Of a DNA stretch of 64,000 nt, positions 19,542 through 28,140 are shown piece after piece; within the stretch, counting starts at the first letter, position 1; each line of letters starts with the position of its first letter. Location of the stretch: positions 18,967 to 82,966 of the forward strand of contig NZ_LAJC01000017.1 of assembly GCF_000981225.1 (NCBI RefSeq). The letters run 5' to 3'. Both the position numbers and the translations under genes were made by a program. The DNA comes from Allosalinactinospora lopnorensis (lineage in GTDB: Bacteria > Actinomycetota > Actinomycetes > Streptosporangiales > Streptosporangiaceae). The notes below the pieces were generated by a model. It did not search any database and was not told the DNA's origin. It saw nothing but the letters and a program-made list of their open reading frames with translations.

Positions 19542-19886
19542 TCATTCGGCATTCGCCAAGGCGGGTTCGGCGGCGCGGTCGTGCTCCACGCCGCCGAGTG
19601 TGCCCCTCAGATGGCCTGCTTCGCCGCGCTCCTTGACGATGCGTCCCCACCGCTCACGGCGGTTGTGTGCCTCGGCGATCTGCCTACCGGTGGGAAGAGA
19701 CCCGTGCTCGCGCTGATAGCACAGCGCCCAAGCCCACGCCTCGCACTGGATACGTGGTGGGCGCCGATCCGCCCCCGATACCTCGGCGAATTCCGCATGC
19801 TCGGAGGAATCAGGCTCGACCACCCGAAGGTGTGCGTGCGCATCGTCCTGCGGCTCCTGCGCAGGCGTCTCGTGCTCCTCTGGCAC
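19542..19886 (-). pseudogene. Fragment with WGR-type C-terminal module, copy 2
   Basis: 114-residue reading: an acidic/low-complexity N-terminal part (EEHETPAQEPQDDAH), then CEAWAWALCYQREHGSLPTG and RQIAEAHNRRERWGRIVKER. The last part is shared with the copy at 3751-3963. The pattern SLPTGRQIAE followed by RWGR-VK is what I recall from the C-termini of DUF2637/SpdB-like actinobacterial mobile-element proteins, where it follows membrane helices; the membrane part is missing here. It abuts a truncated NUDIX gene upstream, so it is probably a recombination product. Confidence 0.45.
19555..19707. repeat. Right copy of the degenerate direct repeat (pair with 3783-3935)
   Basis: Same orientation as the left copy, with the 23-base identical core at 19633-19655. 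Recombination between copies would delete about 15.8 kb including the ImmA/TGT-like pair and the whole pPIWI-RE island. Confidence 0.6.
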
Positions 19887-20124
19887 TTCGGTGTCGTAAG
19901 GGGTGTGCGTACGCCTGGCGTTCGCCGGGGTCCATGGCTCCGCCGGGCAAGGCCCAGTTGCCGTTGTCGGCGCGACGGATCATGAGCAGGTTCCCGGCCT
20001 CGTTGAACACCGCGACGTTCACCGAGGGGACGATGCTGTTGGCCTTCGGGGCGGCGGGATCGTTGAGATAGTCGATGCGGCGTCCCACAGGTTTGCTGTG
20101 CTCCCGCTCGCGGGGGACCTCCAT
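19810..20124 (-). pseudogene. NUDIX hydrolase, N-terminal part only
   Basis: It starts at ATG 20124 after TAGGGG. The first about 65 residues are clearly NUDIX: IVPSVNVAVFNEAGNLLMIR, then RRADNGNWALPGGAMDPGE, the beginning of the NUDIX box. The box should continue with the REUXEEXGU helix, but the reading turns into unrelated Arg/His/Ala-rich sequence near 19925, where the WGR-module fragment takes over in another frame. The catalytic glutamates are therefore missing and the gene is inactive. Confidence 0.6.
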
Positions 20125-20303
20125 ATCCCCTACGTTACAGAGCTTGCAGGCCGGTGGTTGGGAGGTTCGAGGGCCGCTCGTGGCCTGACTCTGTTGCGGT
20201 GTCTTCCCCTCTCGGCCCGGGGCACCCCTTGACGCACTGGTGTGGAAAACGGAGCGCACACAGCGCGTAGAGCGACAGGTGCCGGCCTGAAGCGGTGATC
20301 GAT

Positions 20304-20340
20304 GGCTGCCCAGCCCCGAGGGGGCCAGGGCTGGGCAGCC
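20304..20340 (-). terminator. Stem-loop after the HATPase operon
   Basis: Arms GGCTGCCCAGCCC (20304-20316) and GGGCTGGGCAGCC (20328-20340) are exact 13-base complements with an 11-base loop. It lies downstream of the minus-strand HATPase/small-gene pair and before the NUDIX start. No U-run follows, as is common in actinobacteria. The rest of the 20125-20528 gap holds nothing I recognise. Confidence 0.5.
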
Positions 20341-20528
20341 CTTGGGAAGGCCGCTCAACCAGGGAAGAATGATGAGCGGCCCTGAGGAACCTCCAGGCGA
20401 CCTCCGTTGGTCGATACGTGGTCCCGGGGCTTGAGGTTTTCCTGGCGTATCGACGCCGTTCCGAGCAAGGACGCGGTTGAACAACCAGTCCCGACGGTCG
20501 GGGCCTTGGGGTTTCTGCGCTATGGCGG

Positions 20529-20749
20529 TCACGATGATTGGGCCAAGTGACGTTCGGCCTCTCCGATGGTGTGGGAGAGCTGGTCGACGCTCGGTGCGGA
20601 GAGGTATATGGCCGTGGTCGCCCCGACGAGGTAAGCCCAGTAGCGGCGAGAGCCTGGCTCCCAGAGGATCATCCACCGTTGGGGACCGAGTTCCTTCTGG
20701 AGGCGAGCTGCGTCTCGATACTGTTGCGCGTCGTGCTACTCCACGCCAT
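20529..20749 (-). CDS. Small protein after the HATPase gene, one base short of an open frame
   Basis: ATG at 20749 is 3 bases after the HATPase stop. After about 6 codons the frame must shift by one missing base (near 20732) to give DAQQYRDAARLQKELGPQRW, MILWEPGSRRYWAYLVGATT and IYLSAPSVDQLSHTIGEAER, ending at TGA 20529; about 73 residues. The W-x-I-x-W-x2-x-S-R-x-Y-W-A core is what I recall from the small partner encoded next to RsbW-like HATPase genes in Streptomyces-type genomes. The role is unknown. The same kind of one-base loss recurs across the window. Confidence 0.5.
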
Positions 20750-20752
20750 GAC

Positions 20753-21271
20753 TCACCCTTGCCCCTGTTGGCGCAGGAGTTCGACCCAGACGGTCATGTG
20801 CTGGCGATCGGCGATGACGCCCCAGCGGTGAGCGTAGGCGTGTACGAGGAAGAGCCCGCGGCCGCAGTCGCTGGCGGGGTCGAGGGGGCGCAGGTGCGGC
20901 GTTGAGGCGGCCTTTGCGCGTGGCCCTTCGTCGATGACTTTGAGCTGGACTCGGCCGGACTCGCGGATGATCGCCACCGTGATCTGACCGTTGTCGCCGG
21001 ATTTGGAGTGGCGGATGCTGTTCGTGAACAGCTCGGAGATGACCAGTTCGAGGGTGTCTTTCTCGGTGGTGTGCAGCCCAGGGGCGAAGCGGACCCAGCG
21101 TCGGGCTGCTCGGACGTTGCACGGGTGGCCGGTGAATGTGGCGCAGCGCCCCTGAGCAACAGCCGAGAAGTCGTTGGGAACATCGATCGGGGCTGCGTGG
21201 TGGGGCGCGCTGCGCTGGGGAAACAGGGGTGAAACTCCCTCTCCCTCATTTCTGGCTACAGCTGGTCGCAT
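20753..21271 (-). CDS. RsbW-like ATP-binding (HATPase_c) regulatory protein
   Basis: 172 residues. A GHKL ATPase fold is visible: N box LVISELFTNSIRHSKSG, G1-like VQLKVIDEGP, and a C-terminal CGRGLFLVHAYAHRWGV box. Such short stand-alone HATPase proteins act as anti-sigma factor kinases or morphological regulators in actinobacteria. It is divergently transcribed from an XRE-DUF5753 / DUF397 pair, a widely repeated arrangement. The true start could be somewhat downstream of the first ATG, because the first about 25 residues are not conserved-looking. Confidence 0.85.
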   Translation of the reverse strand: MRPAVARNEGEGVSPLFPQRSAPHHAAPIDVPNDFSAVAQGRCATFTGHPCNVRAARRWVRFAPGLHTTEKDTLELVISELFTNSIRHSKSGDNGQITVAIIRESGRVQLKVIDEGPRAKAASTPHLRPLDPASDCGRGLFLVHAYAHRWGVIADRQHMTVWVELLRQQGQG

Positions 21272-21473
21272 CTCGTTTACCGTCCTTCGTTCGCGACGCC
21301 GCCTGGTGGCGTTCGGTCATCGATGCATGGCCAACACCCTGGCCCGATTCAGGCAGAATTCGCTATGGCCACCAACGGACAGTCACAAGTATTCAATTTG
21401 GGTGGCGAAAGGTGGTCCTCTAGTGATCAAGTGTCAAAAAACATGGACGAGGCAGGCGCAGTGGAGGTAACAC

Positions 21474-22289
21474 ATGAGTCGCACCCCCGGCCCTATGTGG
21501 CACCGATTTGGCGCTGAAGTGCGCAAACGCAGGTCAGGTACGGGGCTTTCCCAGGCTCAGCTCGCCGGAAGAATCGCTCTGTCCGCGTCGATGCTGTCCT
21601 ACATCGAGACCGGGGCGAAGACTCCACGGTTCGAGCATGCCCAGGCACTTGATGCCGTCCTTGATACGGGAGGGGCCTTTGAGCGCCTGTGGCATCAGTG
21701 CAATAACCAGGGCGCGTTCCCTGTGGGTTTCAGCCAGTTCCTCGATTTGGAACGCACTGCACTTGAGCTGCATGAATTCCACAACGCCCTGGTTCCCGGC
21801 CTGGCGCAGACCCCGGAATACGCTCGTGCGGTCTTCGTCAGCACCCGCCCCTGGGATAACGAAGAGTCGATCGAGCGTCTGGTGGAGGGCCGGGTCAAGC
21901 GGCAGGCTCTTCTTGACCAAGGTGACCGCCCGCTAATCTGGATGGTGTTGGATGAGGAAGTCATCCGCCGCGTGATCGGAGACGTGAACATCGCCAAGGC
22001 GCAACTCGACCACCTGCTGACGCTGGTGGAGCAGCGAAAGCTTCGCCTGCAAGTGGTGCCGCGCGACGTCAGGTTCCATCCTGGCCTCTCCGGGCCCTTC
22101 CGGGTCTATGTGTTCCAGGACCGCCCGACCATCGCGTCCGCCGAGTACGTGGTAGACGATCAGATCATCGATGATGCGGATCAGGTCCGGCAGTGTGCCA
22201 CCATCTTCGGGGCGCTCCAGGCGGAGGCACTTTCACCCCAGAAAAGTGCCGATCTGATCAAGGAGGTACAGGGAGAACTCGATGGCTAG
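21474..22289 (+). CDS. XRE-family regulator with DUF5753 domain
   Basis: 271 residues from an ATG after GGAGGTAACAC. Residues 10-65 are a Cro/C1 HTH (RKRRSGTGLSQAQLAGRIAL; SASMLSYIETGAKTPRF). Residues about 90-262 are the DUF5753 domain (LELHEFHNALVPGLAQTPEY; LDHLLTLVEQRKLRLQVVP). These regulators pair with a DUF397 protein and often with a divergent HATPase gene in Streptomyces-like bacteria, where some control development or antibiotic production. The end overlaps the DUF397 start by 8 bases. About 200 bases separate it from the divergent HATPase gene and should contain both promoters. Confidence 0.9.
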   Translation: MSRTPGPMWHRFGAEVRKRRSGTGLSQAQLAGRIALSASMLSYIETGAKTPRFEHAQALDAVLDTGGAFERLWHQCNNQGAFPVGFSQFLDLERTALELHEFHNALVPGLAQTPEYARAVFVSTRPWDNEESIERLVEGRVKRQALLDQGDRPLIWMVLDEEVIRRVIGDVNIAKAQLDHLLTLVEQRKLRLQVVPRDVRFHPGLSGPFRVYVFQDRPTIASAEYVVDDQIIDDADQVRQCATIFGALQAEALSPQKSADLIKEVQGELDG

Positions 22290-22470
22290 CACGCGCGAGT
22301 GGCACAAGAGCAGCTACAGCAACGGCAGCGGCGGCAACTGCGTCGAAGTGGCCGAAGGACCCGAGGTCGTTAGGGTACGGGACACCCAAAACCGCCAGCT
22401 CGGTCACCTCGACTTCAACACAGCTGAGTGGTCCTTCTTCCTGCGAGAGGTCAAGGCCGACCACCTGTAA
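22282..22470 (+). CDS. DUF397 small protein
   Basis: 62 residues. The family hallmark is WHKSSYSNGSGGNCVEVA near the N-terminus, then VRVRDTQNRQLGHLDF and a Trp-Phe-Phe C-terminal strand. Starts inside the last codons of the XRE-DUF5753 gene, so the two are translationally coupled. DUF397 proteins are thought to act with, or be sensed by, the DUF5753 regulator; the mechanism is not read from sequence. Confidence 0.9.
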   Translation: MASTREWHKSSYSNGSGGNCVEVAEGPEVVRVRDTQNRQLGHLDFNTAEWSFFLREVKADHL

Positions 22471-22647
22471 CCCCTGCCCTACTGTGGTGCTGCACAGCCG
22501 GAGGAAGCCCCACCACGTCACGTCGGTCCCACCGTTTGCCGCCCCCGCACGCCTTCTTAAACGTTGGCTGCTGAGCGAGGTCCCCGGCCAATGGCAAGCG
22601 CGCGGAAGGCGGTGCCTGCGTGCGGCCAGTCGGCTTTCCCAGGCGAG

Positions 22648-23109
22648 TCAGGAAAACCTTCCCGTCCAGGTATCGCCGTCCAGGGCTTCCAGCGCGCGTT
22701 CTTCGTGGGAGGTCAGCACAAGGAGCACGAAGGTATCCCATGCGTGCAGCTCGGAGAGCTCGGCGCCTGTGGCAGGCTGCACCACGGCGCTTTGGCCGGT
22801 CACCAGGCTGAAGCTGATGCCTGTAGTAGTGACGCTCACCTTGCTCCATTTCAAAGCGCGGCGCCTGCTCACATTGAGGTTGAAGACTCGCAGCCCTGTG
22901 GTCCGGTCCGGGCTTCCGGGGATGATGGGGCGGATCCACAGCAGCGTGGGATCGTCGTCATCGATGCGGTAGTGGCGCGCGAGGGCCGCGCGGAAGACTT
23001 CCCTGCCCTCCTCGTCGCAGACGACCAGTTGCGCCCCGGCGTCTGTGGAATCTCCCGTATCGCTGTGCCCCCCGGCCAGGAGGCCGGCCAGGCGCTGTTG
23101 CCAGTCCAT
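22648..23109 (-). CDS. Unknown protein, last gene of the tagged-effector operon
   Basis: About 153 residues from ATG 23109 (MDWQQRLAGLLAGG), with GAGAG upstream. No family recognised. Beta-rich segments VVCDEEGREVFRAALARHYR, LRVFNLNVSRRR and ISFSLVTGQSAVV, and a C-terminal LSELHAWDTFVLLVLTSHEE segment. It follows the ART-like gene by 19 bases. As a small gene directly after a large putative toxin, an immunity or chaperone role is possible, but that is inference from position only. Confidence 0.55.
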   Translation of the reverse strand: MDWQQRLAGLLAGGHSDTGDSTDAGAQLVVCDEEGREVFRAALARHYRIDDDDPTLLWIRPIIPGSPDRTTGLRVFNLNVSRRRALKWSKVSVTTTGISFSLVTGQSAVVQPATGAELSELHAWDTFVLLVLTSHEERALEALDGDTWTGRFS

Positions 23110-23128
23110 AGTCGCTCTCAGGACCTCT

Positions 23129-25252
23129 CTACTTGACAACCTGGTCGACGGGCTTGCCTGCGAGGTGGGTGATACCTCGCTTCTTCAGCAGGGACAGCAC
23201 CTGCTGCTTTTCCTGTGCGCTACCGCAGAGGATGCGAGACGGTGCTTCGGCGCCCAGGAGATCGAGGCCGTTGCGGAACATGATCTCGTTGTCGGAGGCA
23301 TTGAAGTCGGCCATTTTCATCGGGTCCTTGGTCAACCCGTTCATGGAGTGGTGGCCTTCGGGATTGAGCGCTCCGAAGTGGTCGCTGTTGTAGCCGTAGA
23401 TCGAGGTGTTGTTGAGTAGGCGAGGCGGGTCATCCCAGACCAGGCGTGCGCCCGGGCCGATCGATGAGGTTTTCCGGACGCGGGTGAAGACGGAGTTCGC
23501 GCCTCCCGACATCTTGTCGGATCCTTCGCTCATTCCTTTACCGGATGTGATCCCCATGGCGCTGCGGCGCTCGGTCGAGGCGAGAACGCCTGTGGCCAGG
23601 AGTTCTGCGAGATTTCCTCCGCTGACCTCGTGGACGAGGCTCCTGCCCTTCCAGGCCGACTCGATCGCGGGCTGCTGGTTGCCCACATCGAAGCGGCCCC
23701 AGGTGAGCCATCCGCCCGAGGCTCGGGGGGCCGGGTCGTATCCTGGGCTGGCGGCCAGCCCAGCTCCGTCGGTGTGTCCGGTCGCCTGAGCGACCGCCTC
23801 TCGGATCACCTTTACCTGCGCGGGAAGGCAGGCGGCCGAGGCTTCGATTTGCCATTCCTTGGCGAGCTTGGTCAGCCCGTCCTGGTCGAGCCCTACCGCC
23901 TGGTGTGCGTGGGTGTGGAACAGCTCTTGGAGCTGGGCCTCTTCGAGTGCGTTGGCTTGGTTGAGGGCTTTTTTGATCTTCGGATTGCTACCGAGTTTCT
24001 GCGCCTCGATGTTGTTCTTCAGGTAGGTCCATTCGCCTTCGGCGTGTGTCATCGCTCGGTTGACCAGGTGTAGGTCGCCGAGCCGGCGGACCATCTCCTC
24101 GCCGTTCCCAGCGCCCTGCGGTGCATGCACCTCCAGTTGACCGCGCAGGGTGTATTCGTGTGTGGAAGGGTCGTTGAGGCTGTAGGGGCGGTAGACAGCG
24201 CTCCATCCTTCGCCCATGTCGATGAGGTATTCCTTCCCCCATGCCTTGGAGCGGCTCTTGCCGTCCCAGGAGGTCGTGCCAGTGGTTGTGTCGATTTGGG
24301 GGTGGATGCGGCTGGCGTCACGGATACTGGCCGACAGCCCCGAGCCCGGGTCCTCTTCGGGCGCTGGCACCATCTTGGTGACAGTGGTCGTGCCGCTGTG
24401 CTCATAGGGGGAGACGAAGGGAACCTTGCCGCCTTCGTCGTAGGGCTGCGCGCCTGCGGTGTCGATCTTGTGGCTGATGTCGCCGAGCCAGTTGCTGTAG
24501 TAGGCGGCCATGGTCAGTTCGGCCTGGGTGCTCTCCGGGTTGTTCCATACCTCCTGGATTGCCGTCTGCGCCGTCGCCAGGTATTCCTTGGTGTGCTGGG
24601 GGATCGGGACCTCGTTGTTCTTGAGCTTGTGATTCACGCTCTTGGCGACCTTGGCGACGAGCTCGTAGAGCTGCTTGTCCTCGTCGACGGGCAGCCGTCC
24701 AGTGACCTCCTCCTCAACCTGTGTGGGAACGAGTGTCGGCTCGTTCACGGCGAGTGCCTCCAAGAGCTTGTCCTCGGCTTGTTCGTTGAGTGTGGTCAGC
24801 AGCACCTCGCGCGGGTCTTTCCCCTCAGGATCGGTATAGGAGACGAGCGTGGCGGTGGAGTCGACCAGGTCGGCGCCCCCCACCAGCACCGGGACTCCGG
24901 CCGCGGCGCCTTCGGGGGGTGTCTGGGGAATCGGGGTAACCACATCGGGCGGCGGCTCGATGTACAGATCGGCGAGCGCTTCCGCGTTCTCCTCGGCCGC
25001 CGGTGCCGCGTCCTCTGGTTCCTGCTGGAATGCTTGCTCTTCGACCTCGGAGCCACTCGACTCGTCGCTTTCCTCCTCAAGGAGGGGAATGTCCTCGGCG
25101 CCGGATGCGCCCGCTGCGGTGGCGACACCTTCGTCAAAGTGCTCTGCGGATTCGCCGGAAGGAGGAACCGGATCTGACTCTTCTGGCTGGATGGCCGCTG
25201 CGGTCGGGGCGGTCTGGTAGGTCTGGTGCGTTGTTTTTCCTCCGCTGCCCAT
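23129..25252 (-). CDS. Large protein with N-terminal MGSGGKTTH tag and ADP-ribosyltransferase-like C-terminus
   Basis: 707 residues. Residues 1-17 (MGSGGKTTHQTYQTAPT) match the start of the next upstream gene's product almost exactly. Residues 20-110 are acidic and low in complexity, then a helical central part, and a C-terminal about 170 residues that look like an ART fold: SLVHEVSGGNLAELLATGVL, KMSGGANSVFTRV, and ASDNEIMFRNGLDLL where the Glu of NEIMF is in the expected catalytic position. No signal peptide or membrane helix. It starts 2 bases after the kinase-like gene's stop. ART function is inferred from a short motif pattern; the substrate is unknown. Confidence 0.6.
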   Translation of the reverse strand: MGSGGKTTHQTYQTAPTAAAIQPEESDPVPPSGESAEHFDEGVATAAGASGAEDIPLLEEESDESSGSEVEEQAFQQEPEDAAPAAEENAEALADLYIEPPPDVVTPIPQTPPEGAAAGVPVLVGGADLVDSTATLVSYTDPEGKDPREVLLTTLNEQAEDKLLEALAVNEPTLVPTQVEEEVTGRLPVDEDKQLYELVAKVAKSVNHKLKNNEVPIPQHTKEYLATAQTAIQEVWNNPESTQAELTMAAYYSNWLGDISHKIDTAGAQPYDEGGKVPFVSPYEHSGTTTVTKMVPAPEEDPGSGLSASIRDASRIHPQIDTTTGTTSWDGKSRSKAWGKEYLIDMGEGWSAVYRPYSLNDPSTHEYTLRGQLEVHAPQGAGNGEEMVRRLGDLHLVNRAMTHAEGEWTYLKNNIEAQKLGSNPKIKKALNQANALEEAQLQELFHTHAHQAVGLDQDGLTKLAKEWQIEASAACLPAQVKVIREAVAQATGHTDGAGLAASPGYDPAPRASGGWLTWGRFDVGNQQPAIESAWKGRSLVHEVSGGNLAELLATGVLASTERRSAMGITSGKGMSEGSDKMSGGANSVFTRVRKTSSIGPGARLVWDDPPRLLNNTSIYGYNSDHFGALNPEGHHSMNGLTKDPMKMADFNASDNEIMFRNGLDLLGAEAPSRILCGSAQEKQQVLSLLKKRGITHLAGKPVDQVVK

Positions 25253-25254
25253 GC

Positions 25255-27792
25255 TCAGGCTCCGTACTTCAGGGCCGCGACACCGTCGACCCCAAGATCT
25301 TCGAAGAATTTAGTAAACGCAGAGCGCAGGTTTTTCTTGCGTTCGCAGGCATGGTCGAGGAACGCATCGGCGATCTGATTTGTCGACACAGATTTCTCTG
25401 GGATTCCATGTTTATTCGCGGCCTGCTTGCGCATGGTGGGGACCCATGAGATTTCGCTGCTCTTAGCGCCTTGGTGAGCGGCAGAGTGCAGCATCGCGCG
25501 CCATTGAGAATCCGGGATCTTCTCGATATTCGCGATCACTGGATGGGCAACCGCTGGATTGATTTTCACCCCCTTCGCGAGCTCACCAGATTTGTAGCCT
25601 TTGTAGGCTTGATGATGGGCGGGCAGGGGGGATCCGTACTTGGCGTTGGGGTGGTAGTCGGTTGCGAGCTTGTCTTTTCCGAAGTATTTGAATGCCTGGC
25701 CCGCGTCAACGGGCACGAGTCCGCCTGCGGGCGTTTTGATGATGTTGGCGTGGTTGCCGTCGTGGTCGCCGATGGTCCAGGAGACCACGTGCGCGCGCAC
25801 CAGTGCGTCGATGTCGCTCTGGGTCCATGAGCTGGTATCGGGCGAGAGCTGCACGGCGTTGGGCACCAAGGGCTGGACGACGCCGTTCTTCCCGTTGATC
25901 GTGGCGGTGTAGACCGGTACGGCCGGTACCCCTGCCGCTGCGAAGATCGAAGAGGCGGCGGCTTCGGCCGAGGCTTTGGCTCCTTTGGCCTGGTGGTCGG
26001 GTTTGAACATCCACTTGTTGCCGTCCGGGCCTGTGTGCACGGACTTGGTGTGCACTCCGCCGAGGACGCCCCCGGATGTCCCTTGCCCGAAGTCGTGGTT
26101 GGCGACGATCGTGGGGTCGACCGGTTTGGGAAGCTCGGTCCAGAGGGCTCCGTGCTGCTGCAGCGCCTGGACGAGCTTGGCGTGCTTACCGGCCCACCCC
26201 GTCTTCTGCGGTGTCTCGGCGGCCACGGGCTTGGAGGAGGGTTTCTGCTCCTGTGCCGCACCGCTTGTTGCCATTTCCCCGCCGCTTTCAGGACTCCCTT
26301 TCGACTTCTTGTCAGCTGCCTTCTGCTTCTTGGCGACGATGTGTTTCTTGATCTCCTCCTTGTCAAGCCCCAGGTCCCATTGCGCCGCGATCCACTTCTT
26401 GGCGTCGTATACGTGGACGCCCGAATCCCCTTCAAGGCCGAGCTGACCAGCGACCTGCTTCAGCGCCTTGGTATCCTTCTTGTTGGCCCACTTGGTGAAC
26501 TTGTCAGTCAAGTTAATGTAATCGTTTTGGAGGCCCAGTTCTTCTGGTGATACTCCGATATCCTGAGTTGCGCTAGAGAAGTTGATCGGCGCCCCGGGGA
26601 ACCACTCTAAGACGTCGACTTTCGTTTGAACGTACTCATTTGCTGCGTGAGCGAATCCGGCTACTTCAGAGATCGAATCCGGGTCATTGACACTCAGGTT
26701 CTCAGGGAGCTGGAGTCCTCCTTCTGCGGGGTCGATGTACTGGGTGATTTTTGCGTAGGCGGATTTCAGCGCCATAAGCTGGGCCATCCGCTGGTGCGCT
26801 GTCTCTTCGAGGTTTTCCTTCTCCTTGCTGGGGGTGGAGTCGCGCGCCAGCCGCAGGCTTGCTTGCATCGACAGGACTGCCCATTGCTCGTCTGTGAGCT
26901 TCCCGGCGGCCTTGGCCGCCTCCAAGGCGGGGTGCAACGCCGGCGAGTACGGTGAGATCTTCTCCAAGACCGCATCGACCTTGGCGGTGCTCTGGGCCTT
27001 CAAGGCAGCGACCGACCCACTGTCTTTGGCAGGGCAGTAAGCCGTTACCAGGTGGTTCTCGGTCTCGATCAGCGCGGCGAGCTGCTGTCCCGCCGCTTCG
27101 TTCCCCACAGCCATTTGGTAGCCCGAGGCGTGCTCCTGAGCCTGGGCGGTCAGCGTGTCCATCTGCTCGGGTGTGGCCGTCCAGGTCCCATGCTGTGCGC
27201 TGGGAGGTTCGATGTCGGAGTAGCTCAATCCCGCTACGCTCTCGCCCGCGCACAATGCGGCGAACCGTTCGAGGGCCTTGGCTTGGATGCGCTCCTTGAC
27301 CTGGTCCTCGCTCATCGGGCTCAGCCACACCGAGAGTGGATGTGGCTTCCCGTCCTGGGTGGTAATCCCGACCAGCTCAGGGTGTTCGAACCCCTGCGCC
27401 TTTGCGAGCTCCTTGAGCTCCTCAGGTGTCAGCGAGTTGAGCGCATCAGAGACCGCGCCGTGGAAGGCCGCTCCCTCCTCGATCAAGGGTTCGTTGGGGG
27501 TTTCGGCCTGGCCCATCGTCTCGAGTTGGGTCCACGCGTGGGCGGTGGCGGTCTGGAAATCCTGATACCAGGAGCCCAGTGCGTCATCGGAGGGGTTCTC
27601 GAGGGCGTGAGCTCCAACCCCCTGCGCCAGCTCTTTGAGGGAGTCGATGGCCTCCTCAAACTCCGCCTGCTGCGGTTTCCATTGCCCGTTGTCGCCGCCG
27701 GCCGCAAGGAGCTCGGTTGCATCCGGGGCGGGCTCTTCTGCAGTGGGTGCCGTGGCATAGGTCGCGTGCGTTGTCTTCCCGCCGGAGCCCAC
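25255..27792 (-). CDS. Large protein with the same N-terminal tag and a HipA/PI-kinase-like C-terminus
   Basis: 845 residues. It begins MGSGGKTTHATYATAPTAEE. Residues about 30-480 are mostly helical; residues 480-520 form a Lys/Ser/Glu-rich linker. The C-terminal domain (about 530-760) is kinase-like: KWMFKPDHQAKG with a candidate ATP lysine, SAEAAASSIFAAAGVPAVPV, VVQPLVPNA as a hinge, catalytic-loop-like TIGDHDGNHANII and metal-site-like LVPVDAGQAF. This D-H-D-x-N-x-x-N plus D-A-G order is seen in HipA and phosphatidylinositol-kinase-like folds. It lies directly upstream of the tagged ART-like gene and 0 bases after the 115-residue gene. Substrate unknown; a toxin/effector or virion-associated enzyme are both possible. 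Confidence 0.62.
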   Translation of the reverse strand: MGSGGKTTHATYATAPTAEEPAPDATELLAAGGDNGQWKPQQAEFEEAIDSLKELAQGVGAHALENPSDDALGSWYQDFQTATAHAWTQLETMGQAETPNEPLIEEGAAFHGAVSDALNSLTPEELKELAKAQGFEHPELVGITTQDGKPHPLSVWLSPMSEDQVKERIQAKALERFAALCAGESVAGLSYSDIEPPSAQHGTWTATPEQMDTLTAQAQEHASGYQMAVGNEAAGQQLAALIETENHLVTAYCPAKDSGSVAALKAQSTAKVDAVLEKISPYSPALHPALEAAKAAGKLTDEQWAVLSMQASLRLARDSTPSKEKENLEETAHQRMAQLMALKSAYAKITQYIDPAEGGLQLPENLSVNDPDSISEVAGFAHAANEYVQTKVDVLEWFPGAPINFSSATQDIGVSPEELGLQNDYINLTDKFTKWANKKDTKALKQVAGQLGLEGDSGVHVYDAKKWIAAQWDLGLDKEEIKKHIVAKKQKAADKKSKGSPESGGEMATSGAAQEQKPSSKPVAAETPQKTGWAGKHAKLVQALQQHGALWTELPKPVDPTIVANHDFGQGTSGGVLGGVHTKSVHTGPDGNKWMFKPDHQAKGAKASAEAAASSIFAAAGVPAVPVYTATINGKNGVVQPLVPNAVQLSPDTSSWTQSDIDALVRAHVVSWTIGDHDGNHANIIKTPAGGLVPVDAGQAFKYFGKDKLATDYHPNAKYGSPLPAHHQAYKGYKSGELAKGVKINPAVAHPVIANIEKIPDSQWRAMLHSAAHQGAKSSEISWVPTMRKQAANKHGIPEKSVSTNQIADAFLDHACERKKNLRSAFTKFFEDLGVDGVAALKYGA

Positions 27793-28140
27793 TTAGTCCT
27801 CCTCCCAGATCGAGCCGGTGAGCAGGCGATCGAGTGCTTCCTCCGCGAGATGTTCAGTTGCTGGCGCCGACCACGGCGCCAGCTCGATGAGCTGATCGGT
27901 ACCGCTGCCGTCCAGCCAGGCCCTGAGCGTTTCGGGGGTATGCTCAGCGGCATCGAGGCGCTGGCGCCACCCAGCAGAGGCCCCGTAGGTAAGCGGCACC
28001 CATGACACGGCGGATTCCAGCGCCCCGCCGATGTGCTGGACCGCGAGCACCCCGACCGGCTCGACCGCTGCGCCAAGCGCGGGGGCCCAGGTGAGCAGGA
28101 CGAACAGTCGGCGGGTGAGAACAGGGTCGTCGTCTGTCAT
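27793..28140 (-). CDS. Small unknown protein before the tagged kinase-like gene
   Basis: 115 residues, starting in a 4-base overlap with the DUF4417 gene and ending one base before the kinase-like gene begins. Sequence: a short hydrophobic run LFVLLTWAPALGAAVEPVGV, then an acidic C-terminus (EHLAEEALDRLLTGSIWEED). No family recognised. The tight coupling suggests it is made together with the large tagged proteins, for example as a chaperone. Confidence 0.6.
   Translation of the reverse strand: MTDDDPVLTRRLFVLLTWAPALGAAVEPVGVLAVQHIGGALESAVSWVPLTYGASAGWRQRLDAAEHTPETLRAWLDGSGTDQLIELAPWSAPATEHLAEEALDRLLTGSIWEED

Noticed and set aside
24125..25177. 350-residue open reading on the plus strand
   Set aside because: Lies opposite the ART-like gene, is Gly/Val/Leu-rich without motifs, and is a mirror of GC-biased codons.
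27052..28005. 317-residue plus-strand reading
   Set aside because: Antisense to the kinase-like gene; no start signal or recognisable domain.
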